A DNA stretch of 23,062 nt from Phycisphaerales bacterium UBA3158. GTDB lineage: Bacteria; Planctomycetota; Phycisphaerae; Phycisphaerales; SM1A02. The notes beneath the pieces are model-generated. The model was not told the DNA's origin. It saw only the letters and a program-made list of their open reading frames with translations, and made no database searches. Below, in pieces: positions 15,933 to 23,062 of this stretch. The stretch's first letter is position 1; every line of letters begins with the position of its first letter. The DNA lies in the NCBI GenBank assembly GCA_002364555.1, contig DEYM01000039.1, positions 19,591 through 42,652 of the forward strand, written 5' to 3'. Both the position numbers and the translations under genes were made by a program.

Positions 15933-16915
15933 GAATCAACCCCCTCTTCATCCAGCGAGGTGTCATCATCCCAGTCGTGGATACGAGCCATCCCCACGGA
16001 TTCCCGCAGCTCGTCCTCACCAAGTTCTATCTGTCTTCTTGCAAGGATGACGGCGCCGAACATGGCCAGCAGCAGGATGACTCCTGCCAGCTCGAGACTG
16101 GCGGGGAATCTGGCCACCAGATCCCAGCCGACGAACTGCGTGTTTCGAGGACCGGCATCATCGGGAATCCGGACATCGCGTCCGGCTCCGGTATCAATCG
16201 TGCCCACTACATACAGGCCGTTTTCATCAACGCGAATGAGCTGACCATCGGCATCCTCATCCGGAGGCCACTGGAAAGCAGGCTCCACCGATTCGACGGA
16301 AGCCCGGAACTGACGAGGAAGTCCCTCGAGCACCTCGGCTCGCGTCATGTTCATGTCATGGACACTGGCTGGTGGAGGCAGGTCGGGCACGCCTTGATAG
16401 ACGGAACCAAAGATCGTGGCCAGAAAGATGAACCCGACGGTAACGGCTGCCGCAGGCTCTCTGGCGAGGCGGTCGTATTCCGGGACTTCGGTGATCTTGT
16501 CGGGAGACGATGCCTGTTGAGCAAGCATCAATACGAACATGTACGTGATCAGCACAGCACCGGCGTAGACGATGATCAATGCAAACGCCATGAACTCCGC
16601 TTCAAGAAGCAGAAACAGACCCGCGGATGAAAGGACGACGAACACGAAGTTGATGGCGGAATAGACCGGCCGATCATGGGTGATCATCCTGACCGCTGCA
16701 CTGACCGCGATGACACTAAAAATCAGAAAAAGAACTTCGCGAGCGACACCATTGCCTCCGGCAATCGTCTCACCTGCCATGACATAGATCCATGCCAGAC
16801 TGGCAAACCCGCCCAGGACACCCAGAACCTTGGTTCCACGACCACCCCTGCCAACCAGCAGATAGAGGGCGACGACCACGGCAAAACACTCGATGTAGGG
16901 CAAGATCCCATCCAT
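15929..16915 (-). CDS. nuoJ: NADH-quinone oxidoreductase subunit J, enlarged
   Basis: Complex I membrane subunit (ND6 type). The core is recognisable: VLFLIFSVIAVSAAVRMI, then YSAINFVFVVLSSAGLFLLL, then AEFMAFALIIVYAGAVLITY. From ATG 16915 the product has 328 residues, against about 185 in E. coli. Two differences stand out. Two extra hydrophobic segments precede the core (residues about 6-55). A hydrophilic region of about 100 residues is inserted before the last membrane helix, and the C-terminal tail is acidic. The frame is open upstream to 17227, but that part is not NuoJ-like and reaches into pgsA; no good ribosome site marks the ATG, so the start is the weak point. It is the first gene of nuoJKLMN, with no nuoI upstream. 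Confidence 0.88.
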   Translation of the reverse strand: MDGILPYIECFAVVVALYLLVGRGGRGTKVLGVLGGFASLAWIYVMAGETIAGGNGVAREVLFLIFSVIAVSAAVRMITHDRPVYSAINFVFVVLSSAGLFLLLEAEFMAFALIIVYAGAVLITYMFVLMLAQQASSPDKITEVPEYDRLAREPAAAVTVGFIFLATIFGSVYQGVPDLPPPASVHDMNMTRAEVLEGLPRQFRASVESVEPAFQWPPDEDADGQLIRVDENGLYVVGTIDTGAGRDVRIPDDAGPRNTQFVGWDLVARFPASLELAGVILLLAMFGAVILARRQIELGEDELRESVGMARIHDWDDDTSLDEEGVDS

Positions 16916-17110
16916 GGTGACGAGTCCAAACGGCTCCCGACCACCAGCTTTTACGAAGGCCTTATGACCTCCGATATTGGTGGAGAACACACGATAATCA
17001 CCGTTTGAAGGGGCCGCAACCAACGAAATGGAATCTGTATGGACCACCAACCCCTGAGATCCCACGACCACCTCTGGCTGAAATGCAGCAAGTACCCCGG
17101 AAGTCGTACT
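16916..17110. promoter_or_regulatory. Divergent promoter region between nuoJ and pgsA
   Basis: These 195 bases separate the divergent nuoJ and pgsA starts and must hold promoters for both. On the plus strand TTTACG (16950-16955) and GATATT (16973-16978), 17 bases apart, make a weak -35/-10 candidate for pgsA. On the minus strand I see only poor matches. There is no clear hairpin, operator or riboswitch. The assignment of specific boxes is tentative. Confidence 0.35.
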
Positions 17111-17764
17111 ATGCACCCTATGACCGGGTTCAAAGCATGGCCCAATCGGGCCTCCATTCCCAATCTGTTGACCATTCTGCGAGCGGCCATGGCCGCCGCA
17201 TTCTTCCTTCTGCTGGAGTTCTATCAATTTCCTGATTCCAGCGTTCTGCTGGGCAATCTGGCGATTGCCCTGTTTATTCTGGCGGCAGGCACAGATGCCC
17301 TCGATGGCTATCTGGCTCGTAGGTGGAACGTGACTTCAGGGTTCGGGAGGGTCATGGATCCACTCTGCGACAAGCTCCTTGTCCTGGGTGCCTTCATCTA
17401 TCTCTGTGGACCCAACTTCAGGATAATGGACATGCAGGGGTCCTCAGCTCCATTCAGCATGGCCACGGGCATCTACCCATGGATGGCAGTGGTGATATTG
17501 GCCCGAGAGCTCTTCGTCACCACTGTCCGGGCTCTGGCCGAGGGGTCTGGAATCGAGTTCGGAGCCAAGTCCATCGGCAAGATCAAGATGATCTTCCAGT
17601 CGATCGCCATCCCGGTCATTCTTGCTCTGGTCGTCAATCTGCCCCCCACGCAGTTCGCCTGGTCCGGCTGGATCTGCATCGCATTGGGCTGGTCTACGGT
17701 TCTGATCACGCTGATATCCGGCCTTCCCTATCTCAAGGGCATCAACCATATCGGTGGCAAGTAG
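17111..17764 (+). CDS. pgsA: CDP-diacylglycerol--glycerol-3-phosphate 3-phosphatidyltransferase
   Basis: Integral membrane enzyme that makes phosphatidylglycerophosphate from CDP-diacylglycerol and glycerol-3-phosphate, the committed step of phosphatidylglycerol synthesis. The 217 residues contain the complete CDP-alcohol phosphatidyltransferase motif D-x2-DG-x2-AR-x8-G-x3-D-x3-D at residues 62-87, and about five membrane segments. IPNLLTILR near the N-terminus is typical of PgsA. I choose ATG 17111 (GGAAG seven bases upstream); ATG 17120 is possible, and an ATG at 17039 adds a non-homologous N-terminus. Other CDP-alcohol transferases share the motif, but the next gene (pgpA, 15 bases downstream) acts on the PgsA product and supports this assignment. 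Confidence 0.9.
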   Translation: MHPMTGFKAWPNRASIPNLLTILRAAMAAAFFLLLEFYQFPDSSVLLGNLAIALFILAAGTDALDGYLARRWNVTSGFGRVMDPLCDKLLVLGAFIYLCGPNFRIMDMQGSSAPFSMATGIYPWMAVVILARELFVTTVRALAEGSGIEFGAKSIGKIKMIFQSIAIPVILALVVNLPPTQFAWSGWICIALGWSTVLITLISGLPYLKGINHIGGK

Positions 17765-17779
17765 ACTGGAATTCTCCAA

Positions 17780-18277
17780 ATGAGCACCACCAGAAAACTC
17801 ATCATGACCGCAGGAGGCACCGGGCTGTTCAAAGTGGCACCAGGTACCTGGGGCTCCATACCCGCGGTCATCATCGCTTTTTTGCTTGGACTCACTGGGG
17901 AAGCCTGGATTCTGGACTGGGGCATGGTCCTCATCGTGCTCTTCTCCTGCTGGACATGCCTCAAGTTTGGTCCTTGGGCGGAGCAATGCTGGGGATGCAA
18001 GGATCCTCAGCAAGTCGTCATAGATGAGGTCGCCGGTCAAGCACTGACTTTACTGCTGTTGCCGTGGGTATGGATTCTTCCCTCGATCAAATGGCTTGCG
18101 ATCAGCTGCGGCATGGCGTTTGTCGCTTTTCGTCTCTTCGATATTCTCAAGCCCCCGCCGATCAGCAGCCTCCAGCATTATCCACAGGGATGGGGCGTGC
18201 TTCTGGATGATCTGGCCGCAGCCATACCTGCTGCTCTTCTATGCTGGATAGTCATCCTGACGCTCATGCCCTCCTGA
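17780..18277 (+). CDS. pgpA: Phosphatidylglycerophosphatase A
   Basis: Membrane phosphatase that removes the terminal phosphate of phosphatidylglycerophosphate to give phosphatidylglycerol. The 165 residues carry the family landmarks in order: GGTGLFKVAPGTWGS near the N-terminus, DPQQVVIDEVAGQ (acidic metal-binding region), FRLFDILKPPPI, and GWGVLLDDLAAAI. The length is normal for the family, with about four hydrophobic segments. It follows pgsA by 15 bases in the same direction, so one transcript would encode two successive steps of the pathway. GGAAT lies a few bases before the ATG. Confidence 0.93.
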   Translation: MSTTRKLIMTAGGTGLFKVAPGTWGSIPAVIIAFLLGLTGEAWILDWGMVLIVLFSCWTCLKFGPWAEQCWGCKDPQQVVIDEVAGQALTLLLLPWVWILPSIKWLAISCGMAFVAFRLFDILKPPPISSLQHYPQGWGVLLDDLAAAIPAALLCWIVILTLMPS

Positions 18278-18334
18278 GCTGGCATACCATTGCTAATCCG
18301 ACTGAACCTCGATCTTCGATTCTCCAAGACACCT

Positions 18335-20290
18335 ATGGGATCCCTGGCCATGCTTCATCTGACATCACAATGCCTCGCACTCATTCTTGCCGCCGCTGCC
18401 ATCGGACAGGAACCCGGAACGATCGTCGAATACGACGAATCGATCCGTGACTTCCTATCGGAAGGAACCGGACAGGCATCAATCGATCTGCCCGCTTATT
18501 TCGAGCAGGCCGATCCGGATGTCGCTGTCTGGTACCAGCATGTCAATACACTCGCGAATCCATGGATGCAGGGTCGGCAACCGGGAACCCGGGGTGATGA
18601 TCTGGCAAGTGAATACATGGAGTTCTACATGAAGGAGGCAGGCATGAAGCCTGCATTCATTGACGAGAATGGCGAGCCCAGTTGGCGACAACCATTTCGT
18701 TTCCAGATCTCCAGAAGAGCCCAACCTCCCGTACTCAAGTCGGCATCGGTCATGGATGGTCCACGTGAATTGATCCAAGGCAGAGACTTCAACGTTCTGG
18801 CCAATTCCGGAAATGGAACGGTCACGGGGCCCATGACATTCGTCGGCTATGCCATCGAGGATGGGGTCAACGGCTATGAAAGCTTTGGGGATGACGACGA
18901 TCTGACGGGAAGAATCGCCATCATGCTCCGATACGAACCACTGGATGGCTCGGGAATCAGCCGTTGGGCGGATGAGAACTTCTCCTCGTATTCGGGCATT
19001 CGAGGCAAGATGCAGTCGCTGATCGATCGCAATGCGGCGGGCATCATCATGGTCACGCCCCCCAAGGCCATCGACGCGCGATCCGGGTTGGAAACGCTCC
19101 AGAGCACCACGAGCTATCGGCCGAGGGCCGAGGTCCCGGTCATTCACATGACTGCGGATGAGGTGGATGAACTCCTGAAGAAGTCCCATCCAGACGGACT
19201 CGGACTCTCACAGATGCGAAAGGCGGCCGATCGCGACACGCTGGATACATTCGATCTGGATGATGATGAGCTTCTCACGATCTCGACATCACTGACACCC
19301 CCTGGAATACAGACCCGTAACGTCGCCGGCATCATTCCCGGCAAGGGTTCGCTTGCAGACGAGTGGCTGGTCATCGGCGGACACTACGATCACCTGGGTA
19401 CTGGCTACACGGGCTCGCGACGCCGAGGAAGCAACGAGTACCACAATGGCGCGGATGACAACGCCTCCGGAATTGCCTCGATGCTTGTCATGGCCGATCG
19501 ACTTTCAAATGCCTCCGAACTGGACGTGGATGATCGCCGCAGCGTCCTCTTCATCGGATTCGGTGCCGAGGAAGCGGGACTGCATGGTTCCGACCACTTC
19601 GTTGAGAATCCTCCGATGGATCTGGATTCGGTCAGTTGCATGCTCAATTTCGACATGATGGGACGTTTGGGTGAGAACGGGCTGCAGATGCTGGGCACGG
19701 GAACAGCCGAGGAGTTCGATGAGATGCTTCCTCGATTCGTTGGTGAAACGACCATGGTCGTCAATGCCACACCGTCCGGTACCGGACCATCCGACCACAC
19801 CAATTTCTACAACAAGGAAATCCCCGTCCTGTTCTTCTTCTCCGGTATCACCGACGAGTACCACACCCCCGACGACGATGCCTGGACGGTCAATCCCGAA
19901 GGCGCTGTTGCGATCATCGATCTGGCGGAAATGCTCGCGGAGGAACTGATCACGAGAGACGACATGCTGACCTTCCGCGAATCGACGGAGGGATCCCCCA
20001 GACGACGCACCGATAGCTCGGTTCGGCTGGGTGTCATGCCCGGCTATGGAGCGGATGTGGACAAAGGGGTGATGATCGAGGCCGTCAGTGGAAACACCGC
20101 TGCCGAAGAGGCCGGTATCGAGGCCGGCGACATATTGATGAGCTGGAACAACGAAGCCATCGATGGCCCCGGAGGACTGATGAGCAACCTCCGTGCTTCA
20201 AAGCCCGGAGATGAGATCGAGATCGTGCTGCTCCGCGATGGAATGACCATGAAGACCGTCACGGTCAAGCTCAGATCAATCGAAGACTGA
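18335..20290 (+). CDS. Secreted M28-family zinc metallopeptidase with C-terminal PDZ domain
   Basis: Predicted exported aminopeptidase of about 651 residues. A signal peptide (hydrophobic LALILAAAA) is followed by a region with a PA-like insert at roughly 150-310. The M28 catalytic domain has the expected metal ligands: His350 in GGHYDH, Asp374 in GADDNASG, the Glu412/Glu413 pair in GAEEAGLHGS, Asp440 in NFDMMG and His510 in DEYHTPDDD. A PDZ domain fills about 565-650, with GVMIEAVSGNTAAEEAGIEA and GDEIEIVLLRDG. M28-PDZ fusions occur in several environmental phyla; the PDZ may guide substrates. The start is ATG 18335 or ATG 18350; the frame is open to TTG 18290 without a ribosome site. It lies 57 bases after pgpA and need not share its function. 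All ligands are present, so activity is likely. Confidence 0.92.
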   Translation: MGSLAMLHLTSQCLALILAAAAIGQEPGTIVEYDESIRDFLSEGTGQASIDLPAYFEQADPDVAVWYQHVNTLANPWMQGRQPGTRGDDLASEYMEFYMKEAGMKPAFIDENGEPSWRQPFRFQISRRAQPPVLKSASVMDGPRELIQGRDFNVLANSGNGTVTGPMTFVGYAIEDGVNGYESFGDDDDLTGRIAIMLRYEPLDGSGISRWADENFSSYSGIRGKMQSLIDRNAAGIIMVTPPKAIDARSGLETLQSTTSYRPRAEVPVIHMTADEVDELLKKSHPDGLGLSQMRKAADRDTLDTFDLDDDELLTISTSLTPPGIQTRNVAGIIPGKGSLADEWLVIGGHYDHLGTGYTGSRRRGSNEYHNGADDNASGIASMLVMADRLSNASELDVDDRRSVLFIGFGAEEAGLHGSDHFVENPPMDLDSVSCMLNFDMMGRLGENGLQMLGTGTAEEFDEMLPRFVGETTMVVNATPSGTGPSDHTNFYNKEIPVLFFFSGITDEYHTPDDDAWTVNPEGAVAIIDLAEMLAEELITRDDMLTFRESTEGSPRRRTDSSVRLGVMPGYGADVDKGVMIEAVSGNTAAEEAGIEAGDILMSWNNEAIDGPGGLMSNLRASKPGDEIEIVLLRDGMTMKTVTVKLRSIED

Positions 20291-20310
20291 ACCACTGACC
20301 GAATCGATTC

Positions 20311-20348
20311 AAAAAGGCCACGGGGCAGACCAAGAGGTCTGCCCCGTG
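20311..20348 (-). terminator. Intrinsic terminator of rnpB
   Basis: A perfect 13-base-pair stem (20319-20331 with 20336-20348) closes a four-base loop. Read on the minus strand it is followed, after three bases, by five T (A run at 20311-20315). It lies just past the 3' end of the RNase P RNA. The same hairpin, 28 bases after the M28 peptidase stop, could also stop transcription from the left, but there is no T run in that direction. Confidence 0.85.
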
Positions 20349-20357
20349 TTCGTAATC

Positions 20358-20756
20358 GCCCGTGAACGTAAGCCGAATCCTGTCCCCCGTTCCCAGTCAT
20401 CGACGAGGTACGGGGTGGTGACCATTCATCTGGGACCACCGTTGCCGATGGCCTCGAGCACGCGACCCGTCCTCACCCGCGGACTACGGACATACCCGGC
20501 ATGCCGGATATCGAGGACTGCTTGCGCTTGCACGCGGTGGGGTTTACCCTGCCCCGATCGTCACCGACCGGGCGGTGCGCTCTTACCGCACCTTTTCACC
20601 CTTGCCGATATGAATCGGCGGTTTGTTTTCTGTGGCACTATCCCTGGCTTGACGATTGAAAGCCGGTGGACGTTATCCACCACCGTGTCCTGTCGTGTTC
20701 GGACTTTCCTCCACCATTCCGGAAACCCGGTTTGGCAGCGATCACCTGTTCACAAT
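20358..20756 (-). ncRNA. rnpB: RNase P RNA, bacterial type A
   Basis: Catalytic RNA that trims tRNA 5' leaders. On the minus strand the conserved elements appear in the right order: GGAGGAAAGTCCG (complement of 20700-20712), GTGCCACAGAAA, AAGGGTGAAAAGGTGCGGTA and AGAGCGCACC, CAGGGTAAACCCCACC (L15-like region), AGATGAATGGTCACC, and ACAGGATTCGGCTTA close to the 3' end. The order and spacing match the E. coli (type A) layout. A P1 pairing GTGAAC (20753-20748) with GTTCAC (20367-20362) closes the molecule, giving about 400 nucleotides. The ends are therefore approximate. Two open frames over this region on the plus strand are incidental. Confidence 0.95.
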
Positions 20757-20760
20757 CATG

Positions 20761-20766
20761 ATTATA
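20761..20766 (-). promoter_or_regulatory. -10 box of the rnpB promoter
   Basis: A perfect TATAAT on the minus strand lies about seven bases before the predicted 5' end of the RNase P RNA (near 20754), so the two predictions support each other. I do not see a good -35 hexamer at the expected distance. The region also lies just upstream of the divergent gene at 20811. Confidence 0.65.
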
Positions 20767-20810
20767 CCGGCCGATACTCCTGAAGAGCAGATGGAGCCTA
20801 CAATCCACGC

Positions 20811-21773
20811 ATGAGCAGCCCAGTACGTTGTCTGGCATGGGGAATCGGCTCCCAGCAAACCCTTATCAAGACCGCCAGCACGGTCGAGGGTATCGATGTG
20901 GTCCTCGCCGGCTCACCCACCAGCGACGAATCCCGCGAGTTCGCCAAGGCTGCTGACGCCGAACAGGTGGATGATCTCAGAGCAGCGTTGCTGCGTGATG
21001 ACTGGGACGTCGCATGGCTCATCGCACCGGGATGTCTCGATGGAGACATTCGACGAGTCATACGAGGACTCGACAAACCAGTGGCCACATCCACCCCACC
21101 AGCCGACACGGTCCAGATCATCGCGAGCGAGGACCCCGCCGCATCAAACACGCACTTCCTTCCACTGATGAGACTGGGCAGACCATACCGGGGCGCCGAA
21201 CAGATTCTCGAAAGCTTCGGTCCCGTCACCAGTGCCCACGTGGAAATGATCGCTGGCATGGACGGAGTGACCTCGGCATCGCTCCTCTACGATGCGATGG
21301 ACCTGGTCAACGGACTGTTCGGAATGCCGGACAACCTCTTCGCCGCGAGAGCCGGAGAGGGCATGCCTCCCGCGGATGCGACCACTCCCCTGAACGGTCA
21401 CATAGTGGTCTCCCTTCGATATCCCAATTGTGCCGCCGCCGCTGTTTCCATCGCTGAAGGTGGTGGGCAATGGTCGAGAAGGATCGCCCTTCTTGGAGAA
21501 GGCGGCAGACTCATCGTTTCCGATGATGGCGTCGAATGGCTATCAGCTGATGGCGAGATACTCGATGCAGGTCGTGGCCAGACCACGGATATCCCGACTG
21601 CCGGCGAGGTCGCAGCCCATCATCTCAAACGCCTGGCCCAACAGAGCGAACCACAGGATGAGATCGACAAGACGATTGCCACGTTGTGTCTCTGCGAGGC
21701 CGTCAGGCTCAGCTGCATCACGGGACAGGTCGAGGATCCGGGCAGAATCGCCAAGATGCTCCAACGGGTCTGA
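20811..21773 (+). CDS. Gfo/Idh/MocA-like protein, probably non-catalytic
   Basis: The 320-residue protein resembles NAD(P)-dependent Gfo/Idh/MocA oxidoreductases in layout. The N-terminal part alternates strands and helices (IDVVLAGSPTSDESREFAKA, then DDWDVAWLIAP) like a Rossmann domain. The middle segment ASLLYDAMDLVNGLFG occupies the place of the family helix that normally carries the catalytic His. The C-terminus ATLCLCEAVRLSCITGQ is family-like. Key residues are missing: the Glu-Lys-Pro motif reads Ser-Thr-Pro-Pro (within DKPVATSTPPAD), no catalytic His is seen, and the glycine-rich nucleotide loop is poor (WGIGSQQ). I infer a binding or structural role, or a very divergent enzyme; similarity is weak enough that another Rossmann-type family is possible. 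It is divergent from rnpB. Confidence 0.6.
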   Translation: MSSPVRCLAWGIGSQQTLIKTASTVEGIDVVLAGSPTSDESREFAKAADAEQVDDLRAALLRDDWDVAWLIAPGCLDGDIRRVIRGLDKPVATSTPPADTVQIIASEDPAASNTHFLPLMRLGRPYRGAEQILESFGPVTSAHVEMIAGMDGVTSASLLYDAMDLVNGLFGMPDNLFAARAGEGMPPADATTPLNGHIVVSLRYPNCAAAAVSIAEGGGQWSRRIALLGEGGRLIVSDDGVEWLSADGEILDAGRGQTTDIPTAGEVAAHHLKRLAQQSEPQDEIDKTIATLCLCEAVRLSCITGQVEDPGRIAKMLQRV

Positions 21774-21785
21774 GTTCGACTTCGA

Positions 21786-22523
21786 CTAGTAGATGGCCTG
21801 ATGCAACGGAACAATGATCCCCGGGATCACACGTTCCTCTGCAAGTCTCTCGATATGCCCGGCAAGGGTCCCGAAGGTCTCCTTGAACTGATCGAGACTT
21901 TCATAGGGTCCCTCCCGTCGAACGGTCAGGTACACGCTGATGGGCTCGTCCTCCCATTGCTTGGTCTGCAGATCTCCGGGCCCCATACGAGTCTTGATCT
22001 CGACACTGGCCTGTATCTGCGAGGATTCCTCGAGGGAGAGCCCGATGAATGGCTGGACATCGAGCAACTGCTCGCGATCGGACTGGACCATGCAGGACAA
22101 GGCCGAATCAGCCAGCAGCGCATCGAAGACGACCTGATTTCGATTCCGATGGGCATGCAGATCGAAACCGAACACGAGTTCGATGGCCTCGACATCCAGG
22201 GGCGTTATGGACAGGAAATACGGAGCCGTTTCAAGGAGCATCCGATGGAGTCGATACGCCTCCTCGAGGCTGCCGGGATTGACCCAGCCACTGCGAATGG
22301 ATGTTCGTCGCAGACCCAGCCAGCAATATCGCCCTTCCTGATCGGGTGATTCCAGCGCGAGTTCACCTTCATATCTCTTGAATCGCTTCATTCCCGGCAG
22401 CTCACGACGGACGCGATCGAAGAGATCGAGAACGGTCTCTCTTCCCGATGGCAGATCCATCGTGAGAGACATTCGTTGATTGACGTAGAAGTCGGTGCAG
22501 AGAGTGCCTAGATCGGCTGTCAT
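21786..22523 (-). CDS. Conserved-looking protein of unknown function
   Basis: The 245-residue protein has no signal peptide and no membrane segment, so it is likely cytoplasmic. Its composition and alternating helix/strand pattern are those of a normal globular protein. Notable stretches are MDLPSGRETVLDLFDRVRRE near the N-terminus, WLGLRRTSIRSGWVNPGSL, and LVFGFDLHAHRNRN. I do not recognise a family. ATG 22523 has CAGGG about eight bases upstream. The gene faces the Gfo/Idh-like gene with 12 bases between their stops, and it lies 77 bases downstream of the DUF418 gene on the same strand, with which it may be co-transcribed. Confidence 0.7.
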   Translation of the reverse strand: MTADLGTLCTDFYVNQRMSLTMDLPSGRETVLDLFDRVRRELPGMKRFKRYEGELALESPDQEGRYCWLGLRRTSIRSGWVNPGSLEEAYRLHRMLLETAPYFLSITPLDVEAIELVFGFDLHAHRNRNQVVFDALLADSALSCMVQSDREQLLDVQPFIGLSLEESSQIQASVEIKTRMGPGDLQTKQWEDEPISVYLTVRREGPYESLDQFKETFGTLAGHIERLAEERVIPGIIVPLHQAIY

Positions 22524-22600
22524 ATGAAAAACCCTGACAAGTATCGGGAGCTGATGATGACAGCAGTGTAACTGGATACGTCAAAGGACCCGGATGTCGA

Positions 22601-23062
22601 TCACGCCTCGGGGATAACCCGATTCATCTTCCTGATCGGCTGGACGGACCAGTAGGTCAGACATCGCCAGAGCCACTCGAACGGACCGAATCGGAAATAG
22701 CTCAGCCAGAGCGGCGACCAGACAAGTTGCGCCGCACTGATGACAAGAACCAGCAGGAACTGACTGGTCCGTTCCATCTCCCCGAAATAACCCAGCCCAT
22801 GACCATAGAAGATCAAGCTGCATGCCAGACTCTGAATCAGGTAGTTGGAGAGCGCCATTCTTCCCACGCACGACAAGGCATGCCGGAGAAAGTCCAACAT
22901 TCCTGATTTGACGAAGAGAACTGTCAAGGCGATCCACCCAAACGCGATCAGGATGCTTCCCCAGTAGTTGAACTGGGAGAGCAGGAATTCGGATCGGATG
23001 AACTCCCACTCGACCTCCCACTTGGCCTCGATGCCCCACCAGACGATCGGAATACCAAAGAG
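22601..23062 (-). CDS. DUF418-family membrane protein, C-terminal part (cut by window end)
   Basis: The frame is open from the right edge of the window to TGA 22601-22603, giving the last 153 residues. They match the conserved DUF418 C-terminal region: VGRMALSNYLIQSLACSLIF, then YGHGLGYFG, then LVWSPLWLSYFRFGPFEWLW, followed by LTYWSVQPIRK. DUF418 proteins (YeiB-like) are polytopic inner-membrane proteins, sometimes linked to acyltransferase-like folds, with no firm function. About three membrane segments are visible. The N-terminal half lies outside the window. A second minus-strand frame over 22581-23039 is Arg/Gly/His-rich and is a shadow. Confidence 0.88.
   Translation of the reverse strand, partial: LFGIPIVWWGIEAKWEVEWEFIRSEFLLSQFNYWGSILIAFGWIALTVLFVKSGMLDFLRHALSCVGRMALSNYLIQSLACSLIFYGHGLGYFGEMERTSQFLLVLVISAAQLVWSPLWLSYFRFGPFEWLWRCLTYWSVQPIRKMNRVIPEA

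Noticed and set aside
16916..17227. N-terminal extension of NuoJ through the divergent region
   Set aside because: It runs across the pgsA start, is not NuoJ-like, and has no start signal.
20319..20348. The inverted repeat as a mobile-element end or attachment site
   Set aside because: It is a single hairpin followed by a T run, placed exactly at the rnpB 3' end, with no transposase or direct repeats nearby.
20346..20783. A 145-codon plus-strand frame between the M28 and Gfo/Idh-like genes
   Set aside because: It lies over the RNase P RNA gene on the other strand, which explains the conserved sequence.
22581..23039. A 152-codon minus-strand frame at the right edge
   Set aside because: The neighbouring frame encodes the DUF418 C-terminus with clear motifs; this one is its shadow.

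Overview
The window is a gene-dense stretch of a bacterial chromosome with moderately high G+C. Its best fit is a Planctomycetota bacterium, probably of the Phycisphaerae. That is an inference from protein character: a large secretin with Gly/Asn-rich linkers, pseudopilin-like motifs in an unexpected protein, enlarged Nuo subunits, and a planctomycete-like DUF255 protein. No 16S gene or other taxonomic marker is present. I see no prophage, insertion sequence, CRISPR array or tRNA. Spacing is tight, and many neighbouring genes share stop/start bases.

Layout. Positions 1-4344 (+) hold the tail of an unidentified gene, a type II secretion-type secretin (gspD) and a lipoprotein whose start codon overlaps the secretin stop. 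Positions 4351-9360 (-) hold a probable operon, in transcription order: an exported DUF255/YyaL-type thioredoxin-fold protein with a DsbD-like C-terminal domain, a short single-domain asparaginase, and a POT-family peptide/H+ symporter carrying a large extra domain. Positions 9423-10217 (+) hold an orphan membrane protein. Positions 10152-16915 (-) hold nuoJKLMN, the proton-pumping membrane arm of respiratory complex I, with every junction overlapping by a few bases. Positions 17111-18277 (+) hold pgsA and pgpA, two successive steps of phosphatidylglycerol synthesis. Positions 18335-20290 (+) hold a secreted M28 zinc metallopeptidase with a PDZ domain. Positions 20311-20766 (-) hold the RNase P RNA gene rnpB with a recognisable -10 box and a terminator. 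Positions 20811-21773 (+) hold a Gfo/Idh/MocA-like protein that seems to lack catalytic residues. Positions 21786-22523 (-) hold a protein of unknown function, and 22601 to the window end (-) the C-terminal part of a DUF418 membrane protein.

How the genes fit together. The nuo block supplies the antiporter-like half of complex I, and nuoA-I must be encoded elsewhere. The pgsA-pgpA pair turns CDP-diacylglycerol into phosphatidylglycerol. The secretin and lipoprotein belong to an outer-membrane secretion or pilus apparatus. The POT/asparaginase group and the exported M28 peptidase would both suit a peptide- and amino-acid-scavenging lifestyle, but that link is inference.

Most of the window is conserved housekeeping DNA, and I found no convincing new multi-gene system. 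The most unusual items are single proteins with odd architecture: the POT transporter with a pseudopilin-like insert, the DUF255-DsbD-like fusion, the enlarged NuoJ, and the apparently non-catalytic Gfo/Idh-like protein.
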